A DNA stretch of 64,000 nucleotides. It comes from Trichopria drosophilae (taxonomy: Eukaryota > Arthropoda > Insecta > Hymenoptera > Diapriidae). This document shows positions 53,705-64,000 of the stretch, piece by piece. The stretch's first letter is position 1; each line of letters opens with the position of its first letter. Position numbers and translations under genes: made by a program. The stretch lies in assembly GCA_030407085.1 (NCBI GenBank), contig CM059584.1:91892501-91956500 (forward strand). Direction: 5' to 3'. The notes under the pieces were generated by a model, which saw only the letters and a list, made by a program, of their open reading frames with translations, did not search any database and was not told the origin of the DNA.

Positions 53705-55189
53705 GTAAGTCGTTTTACAATTTCGTTATTGTTCACAGTTACGTGGCCTTGTAAAATTTTGATTGTCTATTTACAAATATCTGGTTACATTTATATTACC
53801 TGCTAATTACCAACTTAAATTACATTTTTTACTACCAAATTGGATATCAACTGCGCTTTTTCAACATGAGAAGTACAAATGTTAATTTACATATGTAACG
53901 GTAATTTTGAAATTTATTTTACAAAGACGTGAATACATATTTTATGGAGGTAACTATCACGCACGTCATCTGAGCTTGCATTTTATCCATTAAAGTTATA
54001 CAATGATAAAATACACAATTAATAGTTTTTCCTAAATTAAAGAAAATTATAATCATACTTAATAATTAACACGACTATATAAATAAAAACGCGAAGAGTG
54101 AGATCCACCGAATTAGAAGGAAACTTATCTGGAGTTTGTGAGCGTTGATTGTTGTTTTGGTGGACAGGATCTTCAGATCTGCTTCTACGTGATCAAAAAT
54201 GTGTTCTGGGCTCATCGAAGTCTGGCTGGGCTTCCGAGTTGATGGTGCTCATTCGAGGAAAAAAATGACATCCCGTTTAGATCCGCACTCAGTATTTCAA
54301 TTTGAAAAGAGGCAAGGTGCTCACCATCAAATGTGTCGAGGAAGCGTCGCTTTATTTCCCGCGCACGGCGGGTTTTCCTCGGCATGTGCGTGAAGTTGAG
54401 GCTCCATACAGAAATCTTCAACTTCCACGACGGAAACCTGATGATTGCATCCAGCCACGAAAAGTTCCCTTTTGATGAAGTCTCCTTTTCCACGGGACGG
54501 AAAACCTTGGAACTGCGAATGCCGTCGTGACTACCTGCTTCAACGACATTCCTCGTACTTGCTGAAATCGTTTTTGCGACTCAACTGATCCCCTCTCTTC
54601 CGAATTGCCCCAAAATCCCCTACTCAGACACTTCTTCCTCCTCCAACCTTTCGTTACGTTTACTTTCCTCTTCTTCGGTGCTCTTTCTCTCTCTATATAT
54701 CCCTACCTATGATATCACTCTTCGATCTATACATACATAATTAGACGATTTACACATTACATCGACGCTCTAAACATTTACATAGAAACGCAACGTCACA
54801 CATATTTTACATAAAAAGTTCATAACTATATGTAATACAGGCATTTCTCACCTTTAATTACATAATAATGAAACCTATTTCAACTATTTTGTTACACAAC
54901 ACAAAAATTAACATTTTTGCTTGGTGTTTAAGTATCGTGCGATATTTAAAAACTATAAGAATGTGATGAAATCGATGAAATCAGAAACCAACAATATGTG
55001 TTTCGGCTTCGTTCTTTTTGACAGGTTGCCTCAAACTACGTTCTGAACCTGTGAAATGAAAACCCAAAGTTTCTATATTCCTAGTCGATATGATCTACAT
55101 CAGATTTATTGTAACACACTGCGCGTTGTAATATTTTACTAATTAAATGTAATATTAATATATAAGAATGTAACTGGGTACCTTTTGCT
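53705..55189. other. No confirmed gene
   Basis: AT-rich except 54100-54700. On the minus strand 54380-54320 reads MPRKTRRAREIKRRFLDTFD and then meets a donor-like GATG|GTGAGC, a possible first exon. 54590-54705 is a long pyrimidine tract. Nothing else is supported. Confidence 0.3.
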
Positions 55190-55980
55190 CTCAGAAACTT
55201 AAAGGAATTTGTGTCGAACCCATCGGTTGAAATTATTGTGCTCAAAAAAGGTAAAACAAATTAATAACAGATTTATCGTCGGCTCAACTGTTTTTGGCAT
55301 GTATCCAAAAGCTCTAATCTAATTCAATAGTGATCATTTAACATCAATTTGTGTTTAAACACACATTTTAAAACAAAATTTCCTATAAAGTATTACCTAC
55401 AAATCAATCAGTTGGAAAATGAAACTGACTTTCTCGCTTTAATAGGTAAAATTTGTTTGACTCCATGCTTAGGTCAAAAATGTAAATCATGACATTAATG
55501 GTTCTATATTGATATTTCTCGATTCGTTTTGATGTCACAAACCTACAGAAATTTGTTTCAAAGTGATCGATTGAAGATATCATATTCAAAAATGCGAAAC
55601 AAAATAATAATAATTTTAAGCCCTCTGGTCGACATTTTGCACATTTCTTCACAAAGTGGTATTATAATTTTCTGTATTCATTTACCATTCATTCGTGTTT
55701 AAACACATATTTTAAAACAAAATTTGTTGTAAAATAATACTTACAAATCAGTCGGTTGGAAAATAAATCTGTGTGACTTTCTCGCTTTAATAGGTAAAAT
55801 TTGTTTGACTCAACGGTAAGGACCAAAATGTAAATCATGAGATTAATTAATTTATATTGATATTCCTGGATTCGTTTTGTTGTTACAAATGTAGAGACAT
55901 TTGTTTCAAATTGATCGATTGAAATAATCATGTTCAAAACTGTGAAACAAAATAATAAAAATTTTACCACGAAGTGGTAA
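55190..55980. repeat. Tandem repeat, 344-bp period
   Basis: A unit starting GTGTTTAAACACA at 55351 recurs at 55695 (GTGTTTAAACACATATTTT). Both continue through TCTCGCTTTAATAGGTAAAA, AAATGTAAATCATGA and GAAACAAAATAATAA. A weaker third relative lies at 55190-55270. Both full units keep similar minus-strand open frames (55404-55652 and 55689-55970, both with ESNKFYLLKRES), which could be chance or an old exon duplication. Confidence 0.7.
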
Positions 55981-56414
55981 AATAATTTGGTAGCTATTTT
56001 TATTTTACATTCACGTTTTATTCACCATCCAAATTTAATTTTCAATGAAAGAATGTTGAAATGGAAAAGGAAGGTTTTCTGTAATTTTTTCTTCCAAAAA
56101 TAATTGAAAATACAGCAAAACCTTGGGACTTCTAATTTTAGTGCGCATGCGATTTGCGCAATTTTTAATGCCGTATCGTCACTGATATATATGATATGGA
56201 TAGGCTATAGGGAGTCAAAACGTGGGACAATTTTAAGGTTTCCGTTGGAAGGCCTTTGGTATGAAATGGAGGGGGTATAGTTCCCGAAGGCGATCCGAAA
56301 CCACCCGACTGCGTCCGAATCGGCCCATTCGGCCACAGAACCGGAGATTTGTCATTTGTATCACTGTGAAATTCTGATTTTTAAAAGTGTGAAATGTGAC
56401 TTCTCTTTTAAAAA
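55981..56414. other. No gene recognised
   Basis: AT-rich then GC-richer. A 63-codon minus frame at 56233-56424 has no recognisable feature and overlaps the start of the next exon candidate on the other strand. Confidence 0.3.
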
Positions 56415-56485
56415 ATGCCGACATCTTGTTCAGTTTGTAAAAAAAAGCTACAATTAACTCTACGGAGCATCGGACATTTCATAGG
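56415..56485 (+). CDS. Candidate short exon with Cys pair
   Basis: The ATG at 56415 reads MPTSCSVCKKKLQLTLRSIG then HFI, followed by a donor AG|GTAATA. The pattern looks like the first half of a C2H2 finger, as in the N-terminus of transposon-encoded finger proteins. No partner exon was found. Confidence 0.25.
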
Positions 56486-56786
56486 TAATATTTATGTATA
56501 TATATTTTCGAGGGTATTACTTTATCATGATTACAATGAGAATAGGTTATGTTTACTTTGAGTTTTGTTTATATATTTAAACTTAGTTGTAAGTGATAGA
56601 AGAGCTAATTTATATTCATATTTGACATGTTTACAGTACGCCTTACGTTAATTATAAAAAAAAATTACAGAATATATGACAAATTTCTATCATAATAGTA
56701 ATATTGTTTAAAAAGACTTCATTCCAGAAACTAGATTTTTATTTAAATTTATATTAATACCTAAAATGTAACGTCCCCTGACTGTA
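56486..56786. other. AT-rich, no feature seen
   Basis: Flank of the inverted-repeat element that follows. Confidence 0.35.
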
Positions 56787-57212
56787 TCCCAGATAACACA
56801 TTATATTCTCCGTATATTCGAAATTCGTACGGAAATCTCCCATGATTATCCGTAATATTCGGAGAGTATACTCAGAATATCGTAAACAGGACATAACTTT
56901 TCGTATATCCTATGCATATTCTCAAAATATTAAAAAGAGAATATCATATTTATTTCGAGGTTAGTATATTAGTCGTATATCCCAAATTCATCCTGAATTT
57001 CCCACCCACATACGTTAAATACAAACACTATTAGTGTGTATTCCCTACATATTCTCAGAATATCGACAACCGAATATTATATTTATTTTGAATTTTGTAT
57101 ATTGGCCGTATATTCCAAATTCATCCTAAATTTCCTGTACACAGACGTCAAATACGAACACATTTGCGTATATGCCATGCATATTTCCCGAATATCGAAA
57201 ACCGGATATCTA

Positions 57213-57334
57213 CACCCAGCGAATTTAATTCGCACGGGGAATTACCTCGGATTTCTCTGTTTCTCACATTAAGATATATAGGTAAAAATAAGGACGACTG
57301 CGGGTTTCCCCGTGCGAATTAAATTCGTTGGGTG
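57213..57334. mobile_element. Nested 122-bp MITE with TA duplication
   Basis: The ends CACCCAGCGAATTTAATTCG and, reversed, CACCCAACGAATTTAATTCG are near-perfect inverted repeats continuing CACGGGGAA. TA flanks both sides (57211-57212 and 57335-57336). It lies inside the larger inverted-repeat element and is therefore younger. Confidence 0.75.
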
Positions 57335-58012
57335 TACAAGTTGGAATTTCGTATGCTGATTGAAACCGATGTCGTTGGCTGGTATGAAAAATTGGCGGTA
57401 ATCGCGGTGTAAGCAAAAAATATATATATATATACTATATGACGTTTTTCATCAGTGTGTACTGTATGTGAAACCCCTCTCAGTATTTCAATGTCAAGGC
57501 AAACGTCAGGTGTTCCGCAATGTGACCAAAATTGAACCAGAGAAAACTCCAAAATTTTTGAAAATTTAAAAAAACGTCTTATCGGTTTTTATTCTACATA
57601 TATAAAAGATCACATTTACACTATTTCATTTAAATGATCAGATGTGACTTAAAAATCTCATGATCAGTTGGCATGGAAGTGCTCCTGTGTCCTTTTCCCA
57701 CTGTAGACAAAGGTGATCATTGTTATTTAACGGCCGGAAACATAACCAATGATTTAAAATAATGTTTGGGAGAAATAAAATATAATATTATTTTTTATAT
57801 GATCGTTAGTTATCGGTTTAATAAAAACGTACGTTTTTTTTTAAAGAAAAGAGAAATTATTTTATTATAATTAAATAGTAGATTTATTTAAGTTTTAAAT
57901 TGAAATTCTAAACATTTGAAGCATTTCATTCTACAAGTCTGATCTTGTGTGAACATAAAAAAAATTAGATTTCTCTCTACAGAGCGACTCGATCATCTTT
58001 CGTTGTTTTACC

Positions 58013-58098
58013 ACGTAGTCTAATAGCTGAGGTAGTTAGGTCGTTGCGTCGTACGCCAGGGTCCCAGGTTCGAATCTCCGTCCCGTCCGAGATTTTTT
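58013..58098 (+). ncRNA. tRNA-like segment, probable SINE head or tRNA pseudogene
   Basis: A TAGCTGAGGTAGTTAGG stretch (A-box-like, 58024-58040) and GGTTCGAATCTC (B-box-like, 58068-58079) are spaced as in Pol III tRNA genes. A T6 run at 58093 is a plausible terminator. The T-stem and acceptor stem do not pair well, so it is not a functional tRNA as I can fold it. Confidence 0.45.
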
Positions 58099-58564
58099 CA
58101 TTTTCCGATACTTCAATTTAATTGTATTTAGGTATTTAAATGCGAGCTAGTGTAAGAATAATTGAAAATAATTTAATAAAATTGTATTAATTAAATAAGT
58201 ATTAAAAAAGTTACAAATAGAAAATTAAATTAATTTTTTAATTTTTACGAAAACCGGAGAATTCATTTTAAATGAAACAACCTAAATGTAATGTACTTTT
58301 TATTACAATTAATGTACATGCAGTAAAAGGAATTGAATGTACCTGCTTAAAATTTGCTTCCGTTACACGTGTATTAAAATTAATGCATTTTTTCGTAGAC
58401 GATATTATCAGGATATCGTGAGAACGTTTTTAGGGCGGACATAGAATATTCTGAGAATATTCTCAGAATATCGTAGTATCTATTTTGAATATCGTGAGTA
58501 TATCAGGCATTATATACTGAGTGTATACTCCGAATATTCTGAGAATATCATGTGTCATCTGGGA

Positions 58565-59654
58565 TCCGCGTTGCTGCAGTACCTTGATTCATCATATTCG
58601 CTTTACTTAGAAATACGTATTCCTGAACTGTTGGAAAATCAGTTTATAAGTAAATTAAAGTAATTCATTGTATTAGTTTCCTTAATGTTTGCTTGTAATA
58701 TTATTAGCAAGCTTCATTAACATATTTTTTAAGAATAATTAATATAGCATTTCTAGTATATTGGTTCATGTTGGAGATGTGTGTAGGCATTTATGAACAA
58801 TTTATGGAGAGTAATATTAATGTTGCCTTTAATTAAATAGCATAAGAATGCCCAAACAGATTTGTAGACAAATGTTGATGGTCATTATTTGGAAAATGAC
58901 TTCGTATTCTTTTCCATGCAATTCCTCTGTATTGTTAATGAGAAATAATAATAACATATTGCGACATTTCCATCGTCATTTACTCATTGTAAAACATCGA
59001 TATATAAGATCTATATATAAAGTTTGAGTACCTCAAAAGGAATACTTTTTTATAATTAAGGGCGTTTTTAAAAAATGCTAATTTTTAATGTGTTGAAACC
59101 ATCACGTTTGACATCTAAACGTTTAATTTCAAAATATTTCTGAAATAGACAGTCAAGTTTGACCATTCTCGGGAACCCAAAACGTACTTGCTAGTTACGT
59201 CAATCAAAGAGAAGTATTTTCCATTTGTTTTCGTTTTAAGACATTAATTACATTTTGAGATATTAAAAAAAAAACTGTTTTCAGGAGTAAACTGTAAGGG
59301 AGGTTTTTACCCCTTCAGTAACGAATGGGACCGATAAAAAAGACACGTGTCTCTTACTTTGCCATCCAATGCAACATATAAAAAATTAAGAAAAATCGGA
59401 CACCTCGCGGGGTTCCCTTGTAAGACATGTTATAAGACACTCTAAAAGAAACTTTTCGATATTTACATACTACTTAAGGTAGCACGTCCTCAAGATAAAT
59501 GTACGTTGGGTAGAAATATTTAATAACGTTTCTAAGATTTTAATTTTCATTATTACAGACATCCATGAATGGAGAAAACAATATTGTCCTTGAAAAAAAT
59601 AGAAATGTTCGAAAAAAAATTGTTAAACAAATTTTGTCAATGACTCCAATTTTC
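58565..59654. other. AT-rich, no gene seen
   Basis: No frame of interest. A GTAAGGGAGGTTTTTACCCC stretch at 59294 may be part of a dispersed repeat. Confidence 0.35.
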
Positions 59655-59880
59655 TTCTTGTCGCCTGTCCACTTTTGAAACTTGTGTACCTCCTCTATCC
59701 AGCCTGAAGATGTTAAATCCAGACAAACCAAGTTCAGAAGTTTCCGTATCATTTTTTAACCAGGACTCCGTTAGAACCAGAATGTCTGGTGATGGTACCA
59801 GTAGGTGGATATTAGTTCTCAGGTGATCAAGTTTATTATTGAGAGAATGAACATTCTGGTAATAAATGTTTAGGAACTTG
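59655..59880 (-). pseudogene. LINE ORF2 endonuclease start, truncated
   Basis: The minus strand reads IYYQNVHSLNNKLDHLRTNI, then DILVLTESWLKNDTETSEL and GLSGFNIFRLDRGG. This is the beginning of an apurinic-type endonuclease (catalytic Asn in QNVHSLNNK and Glu in LTESWL) of a CR1/Jockey-type LINE. Homology ends near 59680, so the rest of the endonuclease and all of the RT are missing. Confidence 0.8.
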
Positions 59881-61144
59881 ACGTAGCTGGAACAAAACTG
59901 CGTTGAGCTAACTGCGGCACTATTGTTGGAAACCCGTCGCGATACTTTACGGAGCGTAGGTCTAAAGGGTGAGAGGCGTTGTGATCAACAACTTGCTTCC
60001 GTAGCTTGGCCAATATTACCCTCTGCTGCACAGTTTTATCAGAAGACACAGAGACTCCAGAGGGAAGCAAGTTCCTCTTAGATATGACATGCATGACCTC
60101 TAGATTGGAGCAAAGCCGGACGAGAAGAGGTCGGCAACTACCAGTAGAGCGGGGATTCCCCAGACGACGTGGATGCAGAAAATTACAGTTAATTCCCAAT
60201 GGAATTAAAAGTTCCTTTGCTCGATCGGAATCATGGGCAATGGCGTCACCAGAATTACACTCATTTACATTATATAAAATTGTTCGCAGGGCGTTGCCGA
60301 TCTTCTGCTTCCTTAGATAATTGAGAGGCCAAGGTATCGAAATCCGGAGAACCCATAGCAGAAGATTTTTCTTCAAGGTCCGATAATCTCTTCTCGAAAT
60401 CTGTCTGCTTTCCGGACATTTCGTTCAATTTAGATATTACATCTTCGTTGAGGCTTGAAGTGCGTCACATTTGGAGGCACACTCCTTCATTTCATTTTCA
60501 AGCGAACTAATTTGTGACGATAATCTATATGATAGCCTTTCGAAATCGGTAATCAATGCAGTACGCACTCCAAGTATCAAATTCTCGATGCGTTGCATAC
60601 AGGATTCCGGGAAGTTACTGTCATTAGAAGAGAGTATGTCTATTAACGTCGACGAGTTGGCGATATTGACACGTTGAGTTGCAGAAACGGTTTCGGGCAA
60701 TAGGAAGTCACTAACCGGTAACGAAGATGAATTTGCAGCATTTGGTAGTTGTGATGAGTAAGTACCAAGGTTCGGCAAGGTGCCGCCACGTACAACATTT
60801 GAAGGAATACCGATGATCGGAGGCTCAGATTCTTGTGGTAATAAATAACTATTACCTGTAGCCGATATAGTTGAATCAGTAGATGATGGCAGAGGCAATG
60901 AATCCTTCAAAACATTAACTACACATAATTCACAATAGAAAATTAAATCCACGAATTTTCCATTTGTTTTCCTGGCACAGCTTGCATGGTAAACCACTTT
61001 GCACTGCTTACAAGTGACACCTTGCTGACGCCGTTTGACACAGCCACCGGATATGCTACATAATGGATATGCACATTTAATTGATGATGGGGATGAATTA
61101 TCATCCAGTTGCAACTCCTGTGAGAAGATCGATTGATCACTCAT
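59870..61144 (-). pseudogene. LINE ORF1 protein with PHD-like finger
   Basis: The ATG at 61144 starts MSDQSIFSQELQLDD. Residues 20-80 form a PHD-like zinc finger (CAYPLC, CKQCKVVYHASC, then CELC). A Ser-rich linker follows and then a coiled coil (SSLENEMKECASKCDALQ) that continues in another frame (KLNEMSGKQTDFEKRLSDLE). A C-terminal RNA-binding-like block lies in a third frame (RPLLVRLCSNLEVMHVISKR). ORF1 proteins of this type bind LINE RNA. Frameshifts near 60440 and 60310 inactivate it. It directly precedes ORF2. Confidence 0.75.
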
Positions 61145-61511
61145 TATGCAACAGTAAATTCAAAATACGTAGACGTTGACAGGCAGTAATTCGTAGAGAA
61201 CCGTGAAACGAAAATATATCAAAAGTCAATAAACAATAACAATCACCGTTTGCCAGGTGAGCACGTAAATAGTGAAAATAACGGCACTGCACAAATATGT
61301 ATGAAATTAAAATCAAATCGAATAAATTAAATTGGACTTTAATACAGTGAAAGAAACACTGTTAAAAAGAGACGGGCGACTTGTACTTTTAAAGCCTGTT
61401 AAGTATGTCAAATTCTCAACGAAAAATATGACACGCATCAATGCGAATATTCAATAAACACACGAGCAACGAAAGCACGTCTTATCATCGTGAGCGACAC
61501 ATCGTGACTGA

Positions 61512-61517
<6 letters not shown>
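61145..61517. other. Probable LINE 5' region and flank
   Basis: This lies upstream of ORF1 on the minus strand and may be the LINE 5' UTR. No other feature is visible. Confidence 0.35.

Positions 61518-61549
<32 letters not shown>
61518..61549. repeat. (TA)n microsatellite
   Basis: About 16 TA units, directly followed by CAGGGTGGCCG of the next repeat. Confidence 0.95.
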
Positions 61550-61551
<2 letters not shown>

Positions 61552-61935
61552 GGTGGCCGATTTATCTGAAGACATCGAAATATCTCGAGAACTATGCACA
61601 GAATCAAAAAAGTTGTCGGATGAAAATTGTTCGACACGAAGGGGGGCATCCAGTGATAATTAAATTTACCCCCTCCCCCATCCCCTGGGGGTGGAGTGGG
61701 GGCAAAAGCAATAAAACTTAAATAGGAACCCCCAGTTTTTATTGCAGATTTGGATTCTCCGGAAAAAAGTACACGAATTTGACCTAGGAGCTATTGAATT
61801 TTGGTTCACAGGTGGCGCTGCAATCGATAAAAATCCAAATTTATCTGAAGACATTGAAATACCTCGAGAACTATGCACAGAATCAAAAAAGTTGTCGGAT
61901 GAAAGTTGTTCGACACGAAGGGGGGCATCCAGGGG
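61550..61935. repeat. Direct repeat of about 94 bp inside a dispersed element
   Basis: ATTTATCTGAAGACAT followed by GAAAT, CTCGAGAACTATGCACAGAA and ACGAAGGGGGGCATCCAG occurs at 61559-61652 and again at 61839-61932 with about four differences. The region starts ACAGGGTGGCCGATTTA, an end common in arthropod repeats as I recall. No ORF of note. Confidence 0.65.
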
Positions 61936-61969
61936 GCAAATAGGGACAATTTGATCCCTTTATGAAAAT

Positions 61970-62035
61970 TTAATATTAAAAATTCTAATATTAGAATTTT
62001 TAATATTAGAATTTTTAATATTAGAATTTAGTAAT
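61970..62035. repeat. 16-bp AT tandem repeat
   Basis: TTTTTAATATTAGAA units repeat three to four times between about 61968 and 62028. The unit contains the AATATT palindrome. Confidence 0.7.
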
Positions 62036-62787
62036 ATCAATTGCGAAAATTGTTATTCTGAATATGAAATTTTAATAATGTCCATTCGAAAAATTAAGAT
62101 TATGAATAATTGATATTCTTCATATTAAAAATAAAAACTGATTACATAAAAATTGTGCATACAATATGGAAGCAATTTTATAAATAAGTTTTCTACCTTC
62201 AATAAAATTACATTTTAGGTTTTAAATTTATTATTTAATAAACAAAAAGAGGACATCACGCAATCCATTAAAAAACGCGTCATGTCCCTTCACTCAGCTC
62301 ATTCATTCTCTCTCTGTATGTTTTTTCCGAAATGAGAATAAATAAGCTGCGCATTGACGGTCAAACCAGCTTCTATTAAACAAAACGAAACTCTTACTTC
62401 ATTTGGGGATTTCGTCGCCATCTACCGGACCCCGAGAGAACTCACGTGGTTTCATACATGTACATCGCTTGCATTTCGGCCATCACCGGCGCCGGTTCTG
62501 TTACATAACGCTAGAGGGCGACATAACTCGAAAATAAAGTAGCATATCATTTTATACATAAGTTGAGTCACACGTAACCAGTTCACCTACATTTTTCTCT
62601 ACTTTCCTGAAGGGAAGTAAACGGATATCGCGACTTTCTAATCCCCATATTAAAATTTAGTATTCACGGTCTCTCAGTGTAAGACTGTTTTTGAAGTCCA
62701 TTGTATTAGTAGTAATTCGGTCGGAGGTCACTTTGCTTTTAGAATAACAACTTTCCGTTTACGTGACTATTTTTTGTCTACCCTTCA
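62036..62787. other. Upstream flank of the mariner-type gene, no other gene
   Basis: AT-rich to 62230, then mixed. GAGTCACACGTAAC at 62565 faces GACTCACGTAAAAC at 63860, a weak resemblance in the same orientation rather than a clear terminal inverted repeat. The element ends are not fixed. Confidence 0.3.
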
Positions 62788-63834
62788 TTGCCTAAATCGA
62801 ATTGCAAGTTAAAAATTAATCCTGCTACAGTTCCCGAAAAAATCGAAATGATTCTTTTTTATGGTGAATGTAAGAGGAATATTGACGATGCTGTTGCGTT
62901 GTATGCTGAGCGTTTTCCAGATAATGCTCGCTCGCGTTCTTTTTTTTACAAAGTTGTGAATGCCTTTCACTCTGATGGCAGCGTACAAATGAAAAAAAAA
63001 GGAAGCGAAGATTAACAGTTACAGGAGAAGCTAACGTAGTACCTGTACTAGCAGCTATTCACCAAAATCCACATGTAAGCACACGACAATTACATCGCGA
63101 TTCCGGCATTTCCAGAGACAGTATTCAAAGAATATTGCATCGCCATAAGTTTCACCCATATCACATTTCACTGCACCAGGAACTAGATGGCGATGATTTT
63201 CATAACCGCGTGGTGTTTTGTGAATGGGCATTTCAAAAAATGCAAACGAACCACAATTTCTTTGCTAATGTATTATTTTCAGATGAATCTATATTCACGA
63301 ACCATGGTGGCGTCAATAGGCATAATATGCATTATTGGAGCGTAGAAAATCCCCATTGGTTACGACAAGTTAATCATCAACGTCCTTGGTCGGTGAACGT
63401 TTGGTGTGGAATCATAGGAAATAAACTCATTGGTCCTTATTTCATTGAAGGTAATTTGAATGGAACAAAATATCGAGATTTCCTAGAACAAGAAGTCCCA
63501 TTACTACTTAAGGATGTTGCTATGGACGTCCGACGGACAATGAGGTTTCAGCATGATGGTTGCCCAGCACATTTTTCAAGAGTAACAAGGGAAATACTAG
63601 ACAGTGATTACAATGGTAGGTGGATTGGTAGAGGTGGCCCCATTAATTGGCCTGCGAGGTCACCTGATCTAACATCTCTGGATTTCTTCCTATGGGGTTA
63701 CCTAAAAGGTAAGGTTTATGAACAAGTACTAACGACTCGTGAAAACATGGTGGAACGCATAAGAACTGCTTAGAAAGAATAAATAAATGCATTGAAGTGG
63801 AAGGTCAACATTTCGAACACTTACTGAAGTAAGT
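62788..63834 (+). pseudogene. DD41D mariner-type (rosa-like) transposase
   Basis: The plus strand has an N-terminal helix-turn-helix part (EMILFYGECKRNIDDAVALY, then RSFFYKVVNAFHSDGSV), a second one (HVSTRQLHRDSGISRDSIQR, about 63080-63135) and a catalytic domain: LFSDESIFTNHGGVN (about 63275), FQHDGCPAHFSR (about 63550) and WPARSPDLTSLDFFLWGYLK (about 63645-63705). I count 41 residues between the second and third catalytic aspartates, as in the DD41D (rosa) group of the Tc1/mariner superfamily. A nine-A run near 62992-63000 shifts the frame. A stop at 63771 and another shift separate the tail (NKCIEVEGQHFEHLLK, to 63832). It is recently inactivated. Confidence 0.8.
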
Positions 63835-64000
63835 GAACAGTGAGACAGTGAGAGGCAAGGCGACTCACGTAAAACAAGCACCCCAAAGGGAACAGAAAAA
63901 TACTACGTCCACGTCGTTGTTCCTGGATAACGCTAAATGTATTTTTTCCCGGCTTTGTTAGAATGACCGTATTCCATATCCGCTACGCGGGCGAAAATTG
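63835..64000. other. No feature seen
   Basis: Downstream flank of the mariner-type gene up to the window edge. Confidence 0.35.

Larger units (their letters stand above)
56787..58564. mobile_element. 1.8-kb inverted-repeat element with internal ATATTCTC arrays
   Basis: The left end TCCCAGATAACACATTATAT is mirrored at the right by ATCATGTGTCATCTGGGA (58547-58564), with three mismatches over about 25 bases. Inside both ends are many ATATTCTCAGAATAT-type palindromes (56800-57110 and 58430-58560). There is no long ORF. The centre holds a nested MITE (57213-57334) and a tRNA-like segment. Its non-autonomous nature and family are inferred only from structure. Confidence 0.55.

Noticed and set aside
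58013..58090. Functional tRNA gene
   Set aside because: A- and B-box-like motifs are present but the T-stem and acceptor stem do not pair properly and no convincing anticodon arm can be assigned.

Overview
This window is eukaryotic and looks like a repeat-rich, AT-rich stretch of an arthropod genome, probably an insect and plausibly a hymenopteran. That call is inference. It rests on the transposon families (BEL/Pao, Ty3/Gypsy, Penelope-like, LINEs, a DD41D mariner relative, pogo/Jerky, CACTA-like elements, TA and TTAA MITEs), on short GT-AG introns and on the lack of any operon-like coding. I see no confident intact host gene. Nearly every recognisable coding stretch is a decayed mobile element, often nested in another.

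Layout. 1-2370 holds a minus-strand Ty3/Gypsy remnant (protease and gag zinc knuckle). 2371-12839 and 16391-26942 are two direct copies of one block of about 10.5 kb. In order, each copy carries a small two-exon gene remnant, a BEL/Pao remnant (gag, integrase, probable LTR) interrupted by a TTAA-flanked MITE, and a transposase-like gene split by a 565-bp foldback MITE. The spacer (12840-16390) holds a purine-rich, frameshifted LINE followed by a perfect 16-bp satellite of fifteen C and one A. 27437-30330 is a minus-strand BEL/Pao pol remnant. 31113-35079 is a minus-strand Ty3/Gypsy element with 5' LTR, gag, protease and the start of RT.

35437-36015 is an unidentified 192-codon ORF. 40358-42299 is a CACTA-like transposase remnant. 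42700-43020 holds a Penelope-like fragment and a hammerhead-like motif. 43079-44809 is a pogo/Jerky transposase with a visible intron. 45325-48810 is a CIDE-N-like gene split by a 2.4-kb inverted-repeat element with its own gene. 48800-50860 contains two minisatellites. 51035-52694 is a second CACTA-like transposase. 53003-53180 is a perfect-looking foldback. 55190-55980 is a 344-bp tandem duplication. 56787-58564 is an inverted-repeat element containing a nested MITE and a tRNA-like segment. 59655-61144 is the 5' half of a CR1/Jockey-type LINE. 62788-63834 is a DD41D mariner-type transposase.

The genes do not form a pathway. The main stories are nesting (element inside element inside gene) and the large duplication. 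The left 1.6 kb of that duplication differs by many single-base indels while the remaining 8.9 kb is almost identical. This pattern suggests unpolished long-read sequence or an assembly artefact as much as biology.
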